The notes: generated by a model not told the origin, from the sequence alone. 64,000 nucleotides of DNA from Symbiodinium natans (GCA_905221605.1 CAJNDS010002142.1:571001-635000); one strand, 5' to 3'; counted from the stretch's first letter, positions 1 to 13,200 are shown. A program made the numbers and translations.

Positions 1-529
1 AGCCACAAAATGCCACAACCTAGACCCCTAAGTGAACCCTAAACCCTAAACCCTAAGCCTGAACCCTACACCCCCCCTACCCCCCTAACCCCTATCAACC
101 CTGTAACGGTACATCTGGAGCCTTCACACCCCCCCCATAAGCTCTCCATCCCCAACTCTACTTTGCTCAAGATCTTCCTTATAAGGCCAATATAGGGATG
201 GATATTTGTTTGTGTGTTTTTTTTTTTTTTTTTTTTGGGGGGGGGGGGGGGGGGGGCGGCGGGGCGGGGTTTTTAAGCAAATAGTAGTAAAGCTGTATGT
301 GGCCCAGTTCTCTATTCGGGGCGGGCCGATCCAGCCGTGTGAAGACAGGAACTCTTCAAGGGCCCCCCTTCAGGGTTTAGGGCTCATAGGGCTTATAGGG
401 TTTACGGGTTATAGGGGGGTTTATGGGGTTTACAGTTTATGGGTTTCGTGTTTATAGGGTTTAGGGTTTATCGGGTTTAGGGTTTACGGTGTATAGGGTT
501 TCTAGGGTTTAGGGGCCTTTCCCATCCAG

Positions 530-594
530 CGTATACCAGACCAAGGCTCCCCATCCACGACGCTGCGGCTGGGATCTGCATGGGAAAGTTTGCG
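530..594 (+). CDS. Unassigned coding island (probable exon)
   Basis: Acceptor CCAG at 526-529 and donor GTTTGG at 595. One frame is open and protein-like (YTRPRLPIHDAAAGICMGKF). Could be the upstream end of the dehydrogenase gene or the end of another gene; no family recognised. Confidence 0.45.
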
Positions 595-1095
595 GTTTGG
601 TTTAGGGTTTAGGGCTCATAGGGCGCATAGGGTTTATAGGGTTTAGGGTTTAGAGTTTAGGGATTGGAGGGATCAGGGATGCGGGAGTTGTTTTTTTTTC
701 GGGACAGGTGTTGGGCTCTGGGTACTGGGTACATTGAGCTCGCTGGCCATTGTTTAATTCTGTTATTGTTATTATTGTTTTGCGCTGCTATTGCTATTGC
801 CATTGGCAGAGTGGGTGGGCATTTTGTAGGGTTTAGGGATTCAGGGCTTTGGCTGGCTTTTTCTTATTAGTTTTATTCACTGTTATGAATGCTTGGGGGT
901 TTCTGGGTTCCTGTTACTATGGAGTTTTCGGGTCATTATTGTTCGGGCGCTTTCCGGTGTAGGGTTTCGGGCTCGAAGTCAGACCCAATCTGCCAATCCA
1001 CCGAGGAACCCTAAACCTTCAACCCCAAAACCCTAGACCCTGAACCCTATACCCTAAACCCTAAATCCCAACGCCAACTCCCACTGAAAATCCAG

Positions 1096-1190
1096 CCCGA
1101 GAGGTACAAAACGGCCACAACGACGTCCGCCGGTACCTGCAGAGTTGGAAGCTCTCTGCCCTGGAGGCTACCCGCCGTGACTGGTGCCGG
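1096..1190 (+). CDS. Unassigned coding island (probable exon)
   Basis: Lies between a CCCTAAA stretch ending in CCAG and a donor GTTGAG. One frame reads EVQNGHNDVRRYLQSW then KLSALEATRRDWCR. No family recognised. Confidence 0.45.
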
Positions 1191-2448
1191 GTTGAGGGTT
1201 CTTTTCTTTGTATAAATGTTTTCACTTGAATTTATATTTATTTAGTTAGTGATTTATTTGTTTGTTCATGTATGTTTGTACATAAGGTTCAGGGTCGCAC
1301 ATACATGGGCATGTATATATATATATGTATGTATATCTACATGTATATACATACACACACATATGTATGTGTATATGTATATATATATATGTATTCATTT
1401 TTACATTCTATAAAGGGTTGCACTTGTATGTATGTTTGTTTGTCTGTCTATCTGTCTCTGTCTTTCTGCATGTCTGTACATATATATATATATAGGGTGT
1501 AGGGTGATGGCTTGGCCACTTGAAAAGTATGAAATCATATGAAAAACGGCTTACGTTATTGTATTATTCGTGAGTCTACATAGGGTTCCTTATGATTCCG
1601 GTAGAGTTTATGTACTTGGCGTTTTGGACACCAGTAGCTAGCATGCCCCAAGAGAGGGGTTTAGGTATGGTAGAGTGTATGTACTTGGCGGTTTGGACAA
1701 CAGTAGCAAGCATGCCCCAAGATAGGGGTTTGTTTTGGGGGTTCCCCTAATATGGAAGGCGGTCCCCCTTTTTTTGGGAAGTACCCATCTAGATCTACTG
1801 GGGGATGGATGCACCAGGTCCTCCAGTCACCTTAGGAATGATAGTCGGTGCGGTTCGTATGTTGGGTTCTTGCAAGCCCTAAGCCTTAAACCCCAAGGCT
1901 TAAAACCAGAACACCCGACAACCCTAATCCTAGAACCCTACACCCCAAAAAACCCTGACACCCAATCCTAACGAGACACGAAACCGCAAACCCAAATGCG
2001 TCATTACGGTTCAAGACATCCAGCCCTCACAGCTCTCAACCGAGTGCGCATCCCCAATTAGAACTGTACTTATAACCCAATTCTACCCCTGTTAGGGTAC
2101 GGGTTTCTATGTGGGTTGTAAGTACACTTATAATGGATTCCTAACTACCCTGAACCTCCAAATACCGGTAAGTTAAGGAATAGATCGTTATAATAAGGAT
2201 CCCCAGATAATTTCAGGCAGTTTCATGTGCAGATTCCTGAATGAAGCAAGGCTGTTACATCAGAACAAAGATCCTTGTATGGTTTAAGGTACGTATACAT
2301 TCCTTAGTTAAGAAAAGCCCGTCGCCAGAATTCCAGTATGGTTTAAGGTGCTTATTCCCAAATCAAGGAGGTGTATTAAACCCCAAACCCAAAACCCCAA
2401 ACCCTAAACCCTAAACCCTAATCCCTAAACCCTAAACCCGACATCCAG
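1191..2448. other. Intronic block with AT-rich tract and duplicated segment
   Basis: No gene seen. Holds an AT-rich TATA/CATA microsatellite region (about 1300-1495), a tandem duplication (1603-1730), degenerate telomere-like repeats and an inverted-repeat remnant around 2057-2145 (TTATAACCC facing GGGTTGTAAG). Confidence 0.6.
1603..1730. repeat. Imperfect tandem duplication, two copies of about 65 bp
   Basis: Two neighbouring segments share GTATGTACTTGGCG, a TTTGGACA..AGTAGC core and CATGCCCCAAGA.AGGGGTTT, with scattered differences. No coding frame is conserved between the copies. Confidence 0.75.
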
Positions 2449-2493
2449 GCCGTCCAGCGGCACAGGGCTCTGAAATGCCCAGTGCGCTCCTTA
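2449..2493 (+). CDS. Unassigned 45-base coding island (probable exon)
   Basis: Preceded by CCCTAAA units and CCAG, followed directly by GTTTAGGG and a long TTTAGGG array. It is 15 whole codons (AVQRHRALKCPVRSL); a second frame is also open, so the reading is tentative. Confidence 0.4.
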
Positions 2494-2648
2494 GTTTAGG
2501 GTTTAGGGTTTAGGGTTTAGGGTTTAGGGTTTAGGGTTTAGGGTTTAGGGTTTAGGGTTTAGGGTTTAGGGTTTAGGGTTTAGGGTTTAGGGTTTAGGGT
2601 TTAGGGTTTAGGGTTTAGAAATAGGGTTTAGGGTTTAGGGCTTAGCGC
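2493..2648. repeat. TTTAGGG telomere-like array
   Basis: About 20 near-perfect TTTAGGG units directly downstream of a putative exon. All three frames of this 7-mer contain TAG, so the array cannot be coding. Confidence 0.95.
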
Positions 2649-2992
2649 TCCTGAGTTTAGTGGGTTGGTAACACCTTATAGACGGTGCAAGGGTTTGAGG
2701 CCACGATTTGGAGTGTAGAGTTTAGGGTTTAGAGTGCGCAGTTAGGGTTTCGGGTTTTGGGTTTTGGGTTTAGAGTTCAGGGTTTAGGAGTTCAGGGGTT
2801 CTGGGGTTTGGAGGGCTGAGTTGTGGTTTCAGTTCTACAGGTAATTGGGCATCAGTAGTGGGTAGGGCAGCATGTTGAGGCAGATGCTTCACAGTGGGCT
2901 TCCGGATAAACACCCAATAGAAAAGGCGCCTGGTGTTCGTCTAGGGGACGTGGCGTAAGGTATTCTGCACAAGTAGTGAGAGCCTCGGACAT

Positions 2993-3150
2993 ACTTGGAG
3001 GTTCATGGGACTTAATAACCACTTATAACTGGGCTTATAACCCTACTTCTAATCGGGATAAGCCCTAGAAGGCCCTTTAAAGATATTATAAGTAGGGTTA
3101 TAAGTACAGTTTTAATTGGTTATTAAGTCCCATGACCTCCTCCCAACTTT
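2993..3150. mobile_element. Inverted-repeat element, family CTTGGAGGTTCATGG
   Basis: Left arm has CTTGGAGGTTCATGGGACTT followed by AATAACC; the right arm is its reverse complement ending CCATGACCTCC. Inner arms pair TTATAACTG with CAGTTTTAA-like sequence. No transposase, so MITE-like. Other copies are near 15344, 42542, 45981, 55676, 57365 and 60596. Confidence 0.8.
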
Positions 3151-3789
3151 CCTTGGGCTAGCTTCGGGCTTGGGTTTTTTATGGCCGCTGGGCTTTGGGG
3201 CTTAGTGTTTAGGGCTTATAGGCGTTGGATCTTCGGGGAGATGATGGGTTTCGGCCGTGAGGGTTTAGTGTTTAGGTTGTGAGGGTCGCCCCCAGCCTGC
3301 ACGCATAACATATTGCTAATAATATTCCTTCATGGTCCCTCTGTGATTGTACTACAATAGCCCCCTCCACCCCCCCCCCCCCAAAAAAAAAAAAAAAACA
3401 CTATTCTAATTATTCAGGTGCCTTTAAGAACTATTCCTTAATTAAGGAGTCTTCCTTAATTTTAAGGAGTATGGGAGTGTCTGGGTGGGAAGGAAAGCCA
3501 GAAGACACATTCCACTCGGCGCCTTGAGACCTGCTAAGTTGTCTCGTTCGGGCTAGCCCTGCGCCCTCATGATTTATCGACTCTTTGCTTCCCCCTGTGG
3601 GAGTAATTAGTTTTTTTTTTTTTTTTTGGGGGGGGGGGTTAGAGCTTAGGTTTAGGGTTTAGGGTTTAGATGGGTTTAGGGTTTCGGGTTTAGGGTTTAG
3701 GGGGGGGGGGGGGGGGAGGGGGGGTGTTATAGTATATTTAAATAGGGATAACTACTGGCAAGTATTCGGACCCCCGATATGACACGCAG
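3151..3789. other. Intronic block with homopolymer tracts
   Basis: No gene seen. Contains a C-then-A homopolymer pair (about 3363-3400), its mirror T-then-G pair (about 3610-3638), a G-run at 3700-3724, and short TTTAGGG runs. Confidence 0.55.
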
Positions 3790-3849
3790 AGCCGAGGTGG
3801 AGGCAAACGCCAGATCCGTCGAGAACGTCTTTGCCCTCGGGGATCCCAG
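3790..3849 (+). CDS. Unassigned coding island (probable exon)
   Basis: Acceptor CGCAG before and donor GTATGG after. The likely frame reads AEVEANARSVENVFALGDP; another frame is open. May be an N-terminal exon of the dehydrogenase. Confidence 0.45.
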
Positions 3850-4204
3850 GTATGGTTTAGCGTTTAGGGTTTAGGGTTTGGGGTTTGGGTTTTAGGGTTT
3901 AGGGTTTCGGGTTTAGGGTTTAGGGCGTTTTCTCCCCTCATTGCAGGGTAGGTTTGTGTTTTTCTATACTCGTAATACCCCTAGCCCCTATATAGTCCTT
4001 ATAAAGCCATGCTATGTAATCTTTACAGGGCCCCCAAACCAAACCTACCATTGATTGGGTTCAAGATGATCTGTCTTCGAATGTTTCTTCAAAGGACTTA
4101 CCCCGCCCCTAAACCCTAAACCCTAAACCCTAAACCCTAAACCCTAAACCCTAAACCCAAATCCCTAAACCCTAAACCTAAACCCTTAATAAGCTGAGGA
4201 TCAG

Positions 4205-4296
4205 ATGGAGCCGCTGCCGGAAGTTATGAGCACCGTCTTCGAGCTGGTGGTGAAGGACGCCCTTGCGCCAGCTCGTAGTCCCCTTCTGTCCGAGCG
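4205..4296 (+). CDS. Probable N-terminal exon of the GDH2-type dehydrogenase
   Basis: CCCTAAA repeats and ATCAG precede it; GTAGGGTTTAGGG follows. Reads MEPLPEVMSTVFELVVKDAL in one clear frame. The methionine could be a start codon, but an in-frame acceptor just upstream makes an internal exon equally possible. Confidence 0.55.
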
Positions 4297-7200
4297 GTAG
4301 GGTTTAGGGTTTAGGGTTTAGGGTTTAGCTGGAAGTAGGGTGAAATCAGTACCCTACATAGGTCCTAGCAGTTCAGTTAACGTAAGCCTCCTTAAACACT
4401 CACACGCAAAATGGTTACAGAACATGCCCAACCATCATGTAGGGTTTCTCCTTGCAGTTTTGAGGCATACTGTGCTAACCTTGTATAACCCACCAAGCCC
4501 TAAACCCTAAACCCTAAACCCTAAACCCTAAATATGCACCCCAGTTCGGAAACCCAGTGAGCCCTCAGCCCGAAGCCCCAAACCCTAAACCCCTTGACAT
4601 GAAGCCCGGAACTGCTGCGTAGCCTGAGACCCCAAACCCTAAACCCTGAACCTAAACCCTAAACCCTAAACCTAAACCTAAACCCTAAACCCTAAACCCT
4701 AAACCCTAAACCCTAAACCCCAAACCCTAAACCCTAAACCCTAAACCCTAAACCCTAAACCCTAAACCCTAAACCCTAAACCCTAAACCGTGAGGAGGGG
4801 ATCTTCAGCTTTACCACGGTCCAGGCCGAGGTTGAACACTTCTTCAACTGCCTGGGCTTTCATCGGATGCACCTTGTACCCTAAACCCTAAACCCTAAAC
4901 CCTAAACCCTAAACCCTAAACCCTAAACCCTAAACCCTAAACCCTAAACCCTAAACCCTAAACCCTAAACCACAATGTGGACCAGGTAGGCCCCTGGGAT
5001 ATTTTTCTTGTTTGTGTCATTGGCTTCAGGGGGATCATATTTAATAATATTTTTCAGAGGGTTTTCAGGGCTGTCTTAGATAAGGGTCTACGTGGGTTGA
5101 GGGTTCAGGTTTCAGGGCTTAAGGGGAGCCTAAGTAATTGCCAACACCTGTTCTTCCCTCATGATTCCTTGCACGCGAGCCTGCATGGACCGAAACGTTA
5201 GGGGCCGTGATCTTTGAGAGGCTGAATGCCTAAAACCTGCGTCATAAGCCCCAAAGCCTCACAGCCCGGAAGCCCTAAACCCCTAAAGCCTTGAAGCCCT
5301 AAGCCCTAAGCCCCGAAGCCCTGAAGCCCTAAACCCCTAACGCCTTGAAGCCCCTAAGCCCGAAGCCCTGAACATTTGAGGCGGCTTGGGCTGCTTCCTA
5401 AACCCTAAACCCTGAACCCTAAACCCTAAATCCTAAACCCTAAACCCTGTGCAGCCAAGGTACTATCAACACTTCACCCCGATGCAAATAGCCAAGCACA
5501 TCCAGTGCCTCATCGCAGCGAAGCACGTGGCCCACGCAACGACGCTCGTGTGCGCGGTTCGGGGTTTAGGGTTTAGGGTTTAGGGTTTAGGGTTTAGGGT
5601 TTAGGGTTTAGGGTTTAGGGTTTAGGCTTTCAGGGTATAGGGTTCAGGGCTTTAGGTTTAGGGTATAGCTTGGGATTTAGGGTATATATGGTGCAGAGTT
5701 TAAGGTTTAGCGTATAGGGCTCTGGGTTTAAGGTTTAATGTTGTAGAGTTCAGGGTTCAGGAGTTAGGGTCTATAATGGTTGTGGGTTCGGGGTTTAGGG
5801 CTGCGCCCCGCTCGTGCAAAACCCTTAACGCCTCTGTGAGCCACAAGAATTTGCAACAACATCCCCCTTCTCTTGCCTCTCTAAGTACAACATGGGGGTT
5901 TCAAGAGTGCTACCCTTTTTTGGGGGGTCCCTTGAGGGGATTCCATAAAAGGGGTACTCCAATTTTGCATATACACCATCCGAAATAGAGGTCGCTCTCA
6001 ATAATGGTGAGTAGCGCCCCAATTCACGTACCCATCCTAGTGAAATAGGCCCTAAACCCTATACCCTAAGCCCTGACCCCCAGACCCCAGACCCCAAACC
6101 CTAAACCCTAAACCCTAAACCCGAAACCCTAAACCCTAAACCCTAAACCCTAAACCCTAAACCCTAAACCCTAAACCCTAAACCCTAAACCCCCCCCCCC
6201 CCCCCCCCCCCCCCCTCGCCCCCCCGCGCACCTCATAAGGCTCCTAAGCTGAGGAGCCACATTCGAGCCCTGGAGTTCGACTTCAGCACCGCACCTTGCT
6301 CTCCTTAAAGCTTGTTTCATGGCTTTACGAAGTTTTAGCCCTAAACCCTAAACTCTAAACCCTAAACCCTAAACCCTAAACTGCTGACCAGGGTTTCGGG
6401 CCATAGGGTTCAGGAGGCCGCGGCCGAGTGGCAAACAAAAATGTAGAGCTCCGGATATACCTTGTTCCTTTTGGGGTTCAGGGTTTACGGTCCTTTCTGA
6501 AGTTCGCGAACACCAAAAAGGGTACCCGTGAACCTATAAAGTAAAAATGCCAAACCATCCCACATCCGCACCCCAAATCATCAACCCTGAACCCTAGGCC
6601 CGAAAACCAACATTTAGCCGGTATAGGGTTTGGGGTTTAGCGTTTAACGAGGGTTTAGGGTGCAGGTTTTAGGGTTCAAAGTGTACACCCCAAATCCGAA
6701 GCCCTAAAACCTTCGACCTTAAGGTGTACACCCCAAATCCGAACCCCTAGAAGCCCCCAAACCTTGCTCAGGATTTAGGGTTCAGGGTCCCTAAACCCTA
6801 AACCCGAAACCCTAAACCCTAAACCCTAAACCCTAACAACCCCAAACCTTGCTGAGGATCACAGCGCCTTCTTCCTGACCGCCCTTAGCTCCGATCCTGG
6901 CGCGCCGACGGAGCCTCCGCTGCAAGGGCCGGGGTTTGTGGCTTAGACATGATTCAGGGTTTAGGGTTTAGGGTTTAGGCCCTCAAGGACTAGGCTGCAA
7001 AGGAGTCGGGAAGTTCGAGCAATGTTCTTGGTCTGCTGTAGGCTGCATGAGTTTAGGGCTTGAAGTTCTGGTTGTTAGGGAAACCCTAAACCCTAAACCC
7101 TAAACCCTAAACCCTAAACCCTAAACCCTAAACCCTTTATGTTTTTGCAAGTTTAGGTTTACACGAGGTGCTCGCAGGACGAAGTCGGGAGTCGAACGGG

Positions 7201-10200
7201 TTCGATCAATGACGTCTATGGTTGACTTCCTGGCTCAAAACCCAACTTTTCAACTTTTTGGCTTCTTATAAGGTAGTTTATTCTGAAAATTTCAACTTTT
7301 ATTTCCTTGGGTTTTGGGCCAGTAAGTTGAAGGGCTAAGCCCATTCAGAACTAGCGGTTCACAGTGGTAGCCGTTCCTTATAGCGACTTGTCTACCTGGG
7401 TGGCTGGTCAAAATTATGATCCCTTTTGGGGTGCCCTAAATATTAGGTGCCGTATTATAACAGGGATCCAAAAAGGGACCATAATTTTGACAACCACCCG
7501 CTTGTTTTAAGAAGCTATCTTCCTTCTATCACCATGCCGTTCCTTCGGAGCGCTGCTCTTCTCATGGGCGCGTCTTTCTGCACTGGCGCAGCACAGAACC
7601 GCGTGAACTGCCACATTCTGCCACAGGGAAGGTGGATGAATGGCACAGCTGAGTGCGTCCCTTCCTGGGCAAAGCGGAATGACATGGAGGAAAGGGCATG
7701 GATGTCGTCCACTGGGAAATTCCTCGTAGTTCAGGATCGCGTCAATTGGTTTGGTCCAAACTATGGCTGGTTGACGGACCACCGAGACAAGAACAAATTT
7801 GGATTGAAATGCGCCAAGGATTTGATGGAATTCCCTAACGCCTGCAGTTCCAAAGTGGCAATTACCCCCACCGACAACCCTGACGAAGTTGTGGGCCACT
7901 TTTACATTGCTCTGTATGCCTTTGGCAGGAGTACTGGCGCCGGAAGCGAAGCTGTTTTGGAGGGAAGAGCAGTGATTCCACAATATCGCACTGGCACGGA
8001 GGGACCCACAATCACATGCTCGTCCATCTTTAAAGTCGTTAGCGGCAGCTGCCTTGGACTTCCCATGAGCGTGGACACTGTCAGACCTGATTCTCCACCT
8101 GAACCACCAGAATACTGGGAACTAAAGTCGCACATTCCCAAAGAGTATGTACCTATAGAGTTCCCAAAACTGGAGACAGAAGGTCAGGCAGCACTGACTA
8201 CAACGGCGGAAACTTCTGCCACGACCACGATGGAAGAGACAGGGGGTCTCCCTTCCTTTGACAGTGTCCCGGTCAGGGCCGTTTCTGCGATGTTGGTTCT
8301 GACTGTTGTCGGCTGTGCAATTTGTGTCAGAAGACACCGGGCAGTTCAGGAAGCAGAGCGGCACAATGATGCCCGGGAGATCGAGATCCACAACGTGACT
8401 TCCGGTGGCGGTGCAGGTCCGCGTTAAAAACCCATCGGGTTCAAGCACATTTTAGGTTTAGGGTTTAGGGTTTAGGGTTTAGGGTTTAGGGTTTAGGGTT
8501 TAGGGTTTAGGGTATAGAGCTGACCACCAAACGCCGCATCCTCACCCTTCCACGAGAGCATCGGCGCGGCGAACCTCAGACGACCAGACGCCATCGACAA
8601 ATCCTTCATCGGGAAGACCTCAACCTGCATGGCTTTCGACGAGCCAGCCCCTGTACTGTACGTGGACTGGTGGGACCTGTCGCCAGACGGGAAGGAAGGA
8701 ACGAGAACTGGTTGGTGTCAATTCTTGCGCCGATCGCTCGCAAGAATGTCCCCGCCCTACCAAGCAACGGTAAGCTAGACAACATGGTCTGGCGTTAGGA
8801 ACTTCAGGGACCTGCATCGGTAGCCATAATGATCCGAATGGTTCCCCCAAAATCGCTCCCTAAAGTTGAGGTATACTGGCCGCCGTCATTATGATGAATA
8901 CTGTTGGGCTGCCTATGTATACCCTTCGATGCAACTAGCCCTCGACAGAGCTCCGTAGATGCTGCATGCCACCAGCAGAAATCAGCAGAATACTGCCCTT
9001 AGCTCCTAACCCGGCAGCACTAAAAGCCTAAACACCTAAAGCCCCTAAACACCTAAAGCCCCTAAACCCCTCTAGATCCCGAAACTCCGAAACCCTCAGC
9101 ACCCCAAACCCTTCCCTAAAGCCCAAACCCCTAGAGCCCTGAAACCCGAAACCCCAAAACCCAGCGCCCGATCGCATCTGCCGCCTCTAAGGAGTCGCAG
9201 CGGCGCACAGAGCGGAAGATCGCAGAGTATATTGGCAGGGGCCCCATGCTGTTGCCTCGGTGTTTAGGGTTTAGGGTTTAGGGTTCTGTGGCCCCATGCT
9301 GTTGTCATGGGTTTCCCTACTACCCCCCCCCCTTAGGTTCCTGCGTTAGATAACCTTAATCAGGCTGAAGTATCCCTGATGAAATAGCTTTAGGGGGCCC
9401 CATACCGTTGCCTCGGTCGGCCCTTGGGATATTCTTTAATTTTCCCTTACTGGGTTTGAGGGTTATACTCAAGAATATTTTTCAGAGGGTTTCAAGGGCC
9501 ATCGTAGTTGCATGATACATTAAGAATCACACGGCCACTTCTCTAGAGTATGGTCCCTTTCGGGGTCCTGATTCAAAGGCGGCCCCTTTTTTAAGGAACC
9601 CAAACAACTCACAAATTAGAGAACTCACCACGCATGTCCACTCCACCTTCCCCGAGCCAAGAGACAGCCCAAAAACGCCCTTTGCCCTAAACCCTGCTAA
9701 GCCCCAACACTAAACCCAGCGCAAGGCAGCATTAGCCACAAAGTACGGCCTATGAACCCCAATAAGCTCCCGACCCGTACAACCTCTAAATCATCTCCCT
9801 GCAGGACTAGGTCGTTTTTGCAGATGAATGTGTCTTTGCAAGTTTCACTTGTCTACAGTCGTGCTACATTCGCAGGGGCTACATGTTTAGGCTGGTTTAG
9901 GGTTAGAGGGTTAGAGGGTTAGAGGGTTAGAGGGTTAGAGGGTTAGAGGGTTAGAGGGTTAGAGGGTTAGAGGGTTAGAGGGTTAGAGGGTTAGAGGGTT
10001 AGAGGGTTAGAGGGTTAGAGGGTTAGAGGGTTTAGGGTTTAGGGTTTACGGAGTTGAAATCCAAGCCTGGGTTTCGGATTTACAGGCCCGAGTTTAGGGT
10101 TTGCTGGGTTTTGGCGGTTCGGGTTAGGGCTTCAGGATTTAGGTTCAGATTTGAGGTGTCTACTGAGGTTTGGGGATTGATGCAGAACCCAGGGCGTGCA

Positions 10201-13200
10201 ACTATAGTTCTCAGCAACTTCGAGAACCGGCAAAAAACCCTAAACCCTCCACGCAGGCTTGGATTTCAACAACAAGAGCATCACCCTAACCTTCATGGCC
10301 TCACAGGGCCCAGCCTTCAGAGGCGGCGGGGGCTGTGGAAGCAGGGGTTTAGGGTTGGTTTAGGGTTTAGGGGTTAGGGGTTAGGGTTTAGGGCTGCGGA
10401 AGCAGGGGTTTCGGGTTTGTAGATCGGAATGCTCCCCCTTAATTTTGACAGTCCTTAATAGGGATTATAATATAGGGTACAAGAATCCCTACTCAGGACT
10501 GTTAGTAAAAGGGGGGGAATCCCAATTTATAGGATTTATAGGTTCATGGGGTCTATGGGGTCTTTAGGGTTTATGGGGTTTATGGGGGTATGGGGTTTAA
10601 GAAGTTTGTAGAGTTTACAGAGTTTATAGGGTTCATAGGGTTTATGGGGTTTATGGGGTCTATGGGGTTCATACGATTTATGGGCAGTCGAAGATTTGAG
10701 GAATGTAGGGCGGTTTTCCAGTTTAGGGCTTTTGGATGTTATGATTTTGGGGCTTATAGGCTTCATTTTGAGGCTGTTGATGCGTGGTTTAGACCTTTGG
10801 GGCTTTGGGGCTTTAGGCCCCTTTGTGCGGTTTAGTGCTTTTAGGAGCTTTCAGGCTTCTACGGCTTTTTGGGATTCTGCAGGGCTTAGTAGTTTTTAAG
10901 GGCTCTTAAGGCTTTGGGGCGGCTAGCGGTTTCCAGGGCTGTTAAGGCGGCTTGGAGCTTTAGGGCAGTAGGAGGGTTTCGGGGCTTGTGGTTTTAGATT
11001 TTTGGGGGATTTTAGGGGTTTGGGTTTCAGGGTTCATCCGGGGCCCTGCCCACCAGGAGAAGAAGAGCGCCTTGGCATCTACAACATAGTGGCCTGTCCG
11101 CAGCTGAAACTAGGACCCAGGGTAGGCCCCTTCTTCCCTTTCTTTTAGGGTTAGTTTCTCTTATAAGCACAATTTAAACCAGAAAGGGTACCCTTTAACA
11201 TTCCTTTCTCTTGGGTCTAGGAAATCTAAGGGTAGTTACGTGGTCTCTTCATGTGGCCCCTTACCTTCTTGAAAGGGGTTCTGCATGGGCCCTTGGGTTT
11301 TTAAACGGGCCCCCTCGTAAGGGGGGTCCACACTAAAGGGACCGTGCAAGTACCCTTAGATGATGGCCGTAGGTGGTGCAGCCCTCACCTCCAACCTCAA
11401 CATCCGAGCCCATCACGACTTGGAGATTGAGGGCACTTATGGCCCTAAGTATAACTGTACTTAGAAGCCCCCCAAGTCCCCTAAGTAGGTTATAAGTAGA
11501 CTTGTAACTGTGAACTCTAAACACCCCTAAACACCAGCTAGACCCTGCAAACCCCAAACCCTTGACCCTTAATCCTAAATGCTAAATTCGGCACAAGGAG
11601 CGTGGCCACTTCGAGGTCAGTCGCGTGGCGGACAACGAAACCAGCATGCAAATATTGGCGAGCTCCACCTTCCTCAAAGGCCTCGGAGGGGGGCGGGGGG
11701 GTTGAAGGTTTAGGGTTGAGGGCTTAGGGATAAGGCTTTCAGGGTTTTTAGGGTTAAAGGTTTAGGGTAAGTGCTGGTGAGCTCCACCTTCCTCCAATGA
11801 TCTCCAGCTTATGTTTTATTGCCACGCAAGTAACCTTGGCACGTTTGTTTGTTTTGTTTGGGCTCCGGCCGGGGGGTGGCGGGGGAGGGATGGGGAGCAT
11901 GTTCCCTACATAAATCCCAAAGGGTAATCAATTGTCCTGAATCTCTAATTTCCCCAAAAAGTACCAGCAAGTCATCGGTGAGTACATGTGCTCCTCCTTC
12001 CTCACGAAAGCGGCGCATGGGATTTTGAGGGTTGAGGGCTTAGGTCTGGGGGTTTAGGGGAGCGGTTCGGGTTGTTGGGTTGAGGGTCCTGTTCGTTGGG
12101 TCTTGGAGTGTGTAGTTTGTTTTTGGCTTCGGCCGGGTGGACCATGCAGCAGAGTTTTGGACGCCCTTCCCACACAGGCCCACCAAACCCTAAGCCCTAA
12201 ACCCTAAACCCTAAACCCTAAACCCTAAACCCTAAACCCTAAACCCTAAACCCTAAACCCTAAACCCTAAACCCTAAACCCTAAACCCTTCAAAAAAACG
12301 TGTGTGTTGTGTGTGTGTGTATGAAACGGAGGCCAGACTCTGGCCCAGCTTCCTGGCCTTGCGGTGTTTGGGGTTGGCTCAGGATCTAGGATTTGGAATG
12401 TAAAGGTTTGGAGCTGAGGGCTTGTAGCCCTAAACCCTAAACCCTAAACCCTAAACCCTAAACCCTAAACCCTAAACGCTCCGGGTTTCGGATTTCGGTC
12501 TTGGGGTTTGGTTGGAGGTGAGGGGTTTTGCGGCTTTTGGGCTTAGTTAAGGAATTGTCCTCAAAACATAAGAGGGTTCCTTATATGGTTTATGGTATAT
12601 TCCAAAACTAAGAGGTATTGGATTTCGGGTTAAGAGTGTCAGGGTTCTCTTGCCAGGTAAGACAAAAGAGGCCATTGAGCAGTACCAGATCATCATGGAG
12701 CCCTGGCTGGCGCGTGTGCTGCCCAGAAGCTCCAATACCCCTTATTTCATGAGCATTCCTTAAACTACACTAGGGTTCTTATACCTTATACGGTTTAAAG
12801 AATAGCCCTTTAGACATAATAGTGTTCCTTAGATGGTTTTTGGGGATGTTCCTTGATTAAGCTCTGAAGCCCCTGTCGAGCCATAGACTTCGTGTTTCTG
12901 AGCCAAGGAATATGAGAATTCGGGTCCCCTTATGCTCCTTCAGAAGGGTATTCGGGAGCGGGAGGTACCTGATTCCCTGATTCTCCTGAGCCCCCAAGCT
13001 CAACACTCTACACCCCAAAACCCGAAACCCGAAGCGACTCCCAGGAGGATGTCGTAGCCTCCCGGCGCAGCATGGTGAACATCATACCTGGCGAGGCATA
13101 CCCCGGCAACTTCTCTGGCTCCATGGCTGGCCTTTGGGGGTTTAGGGTTTAGGGTTTATGGTTTAGGGTTTAGGGTTTAGGGTTTAGGGTTTAGTGTTAG

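Noticed and set aside
206-457. 83-codon frame with Phe/Gly runs.
   Set aside because: Produced by a T-run, G-run and telomere-like repeats.
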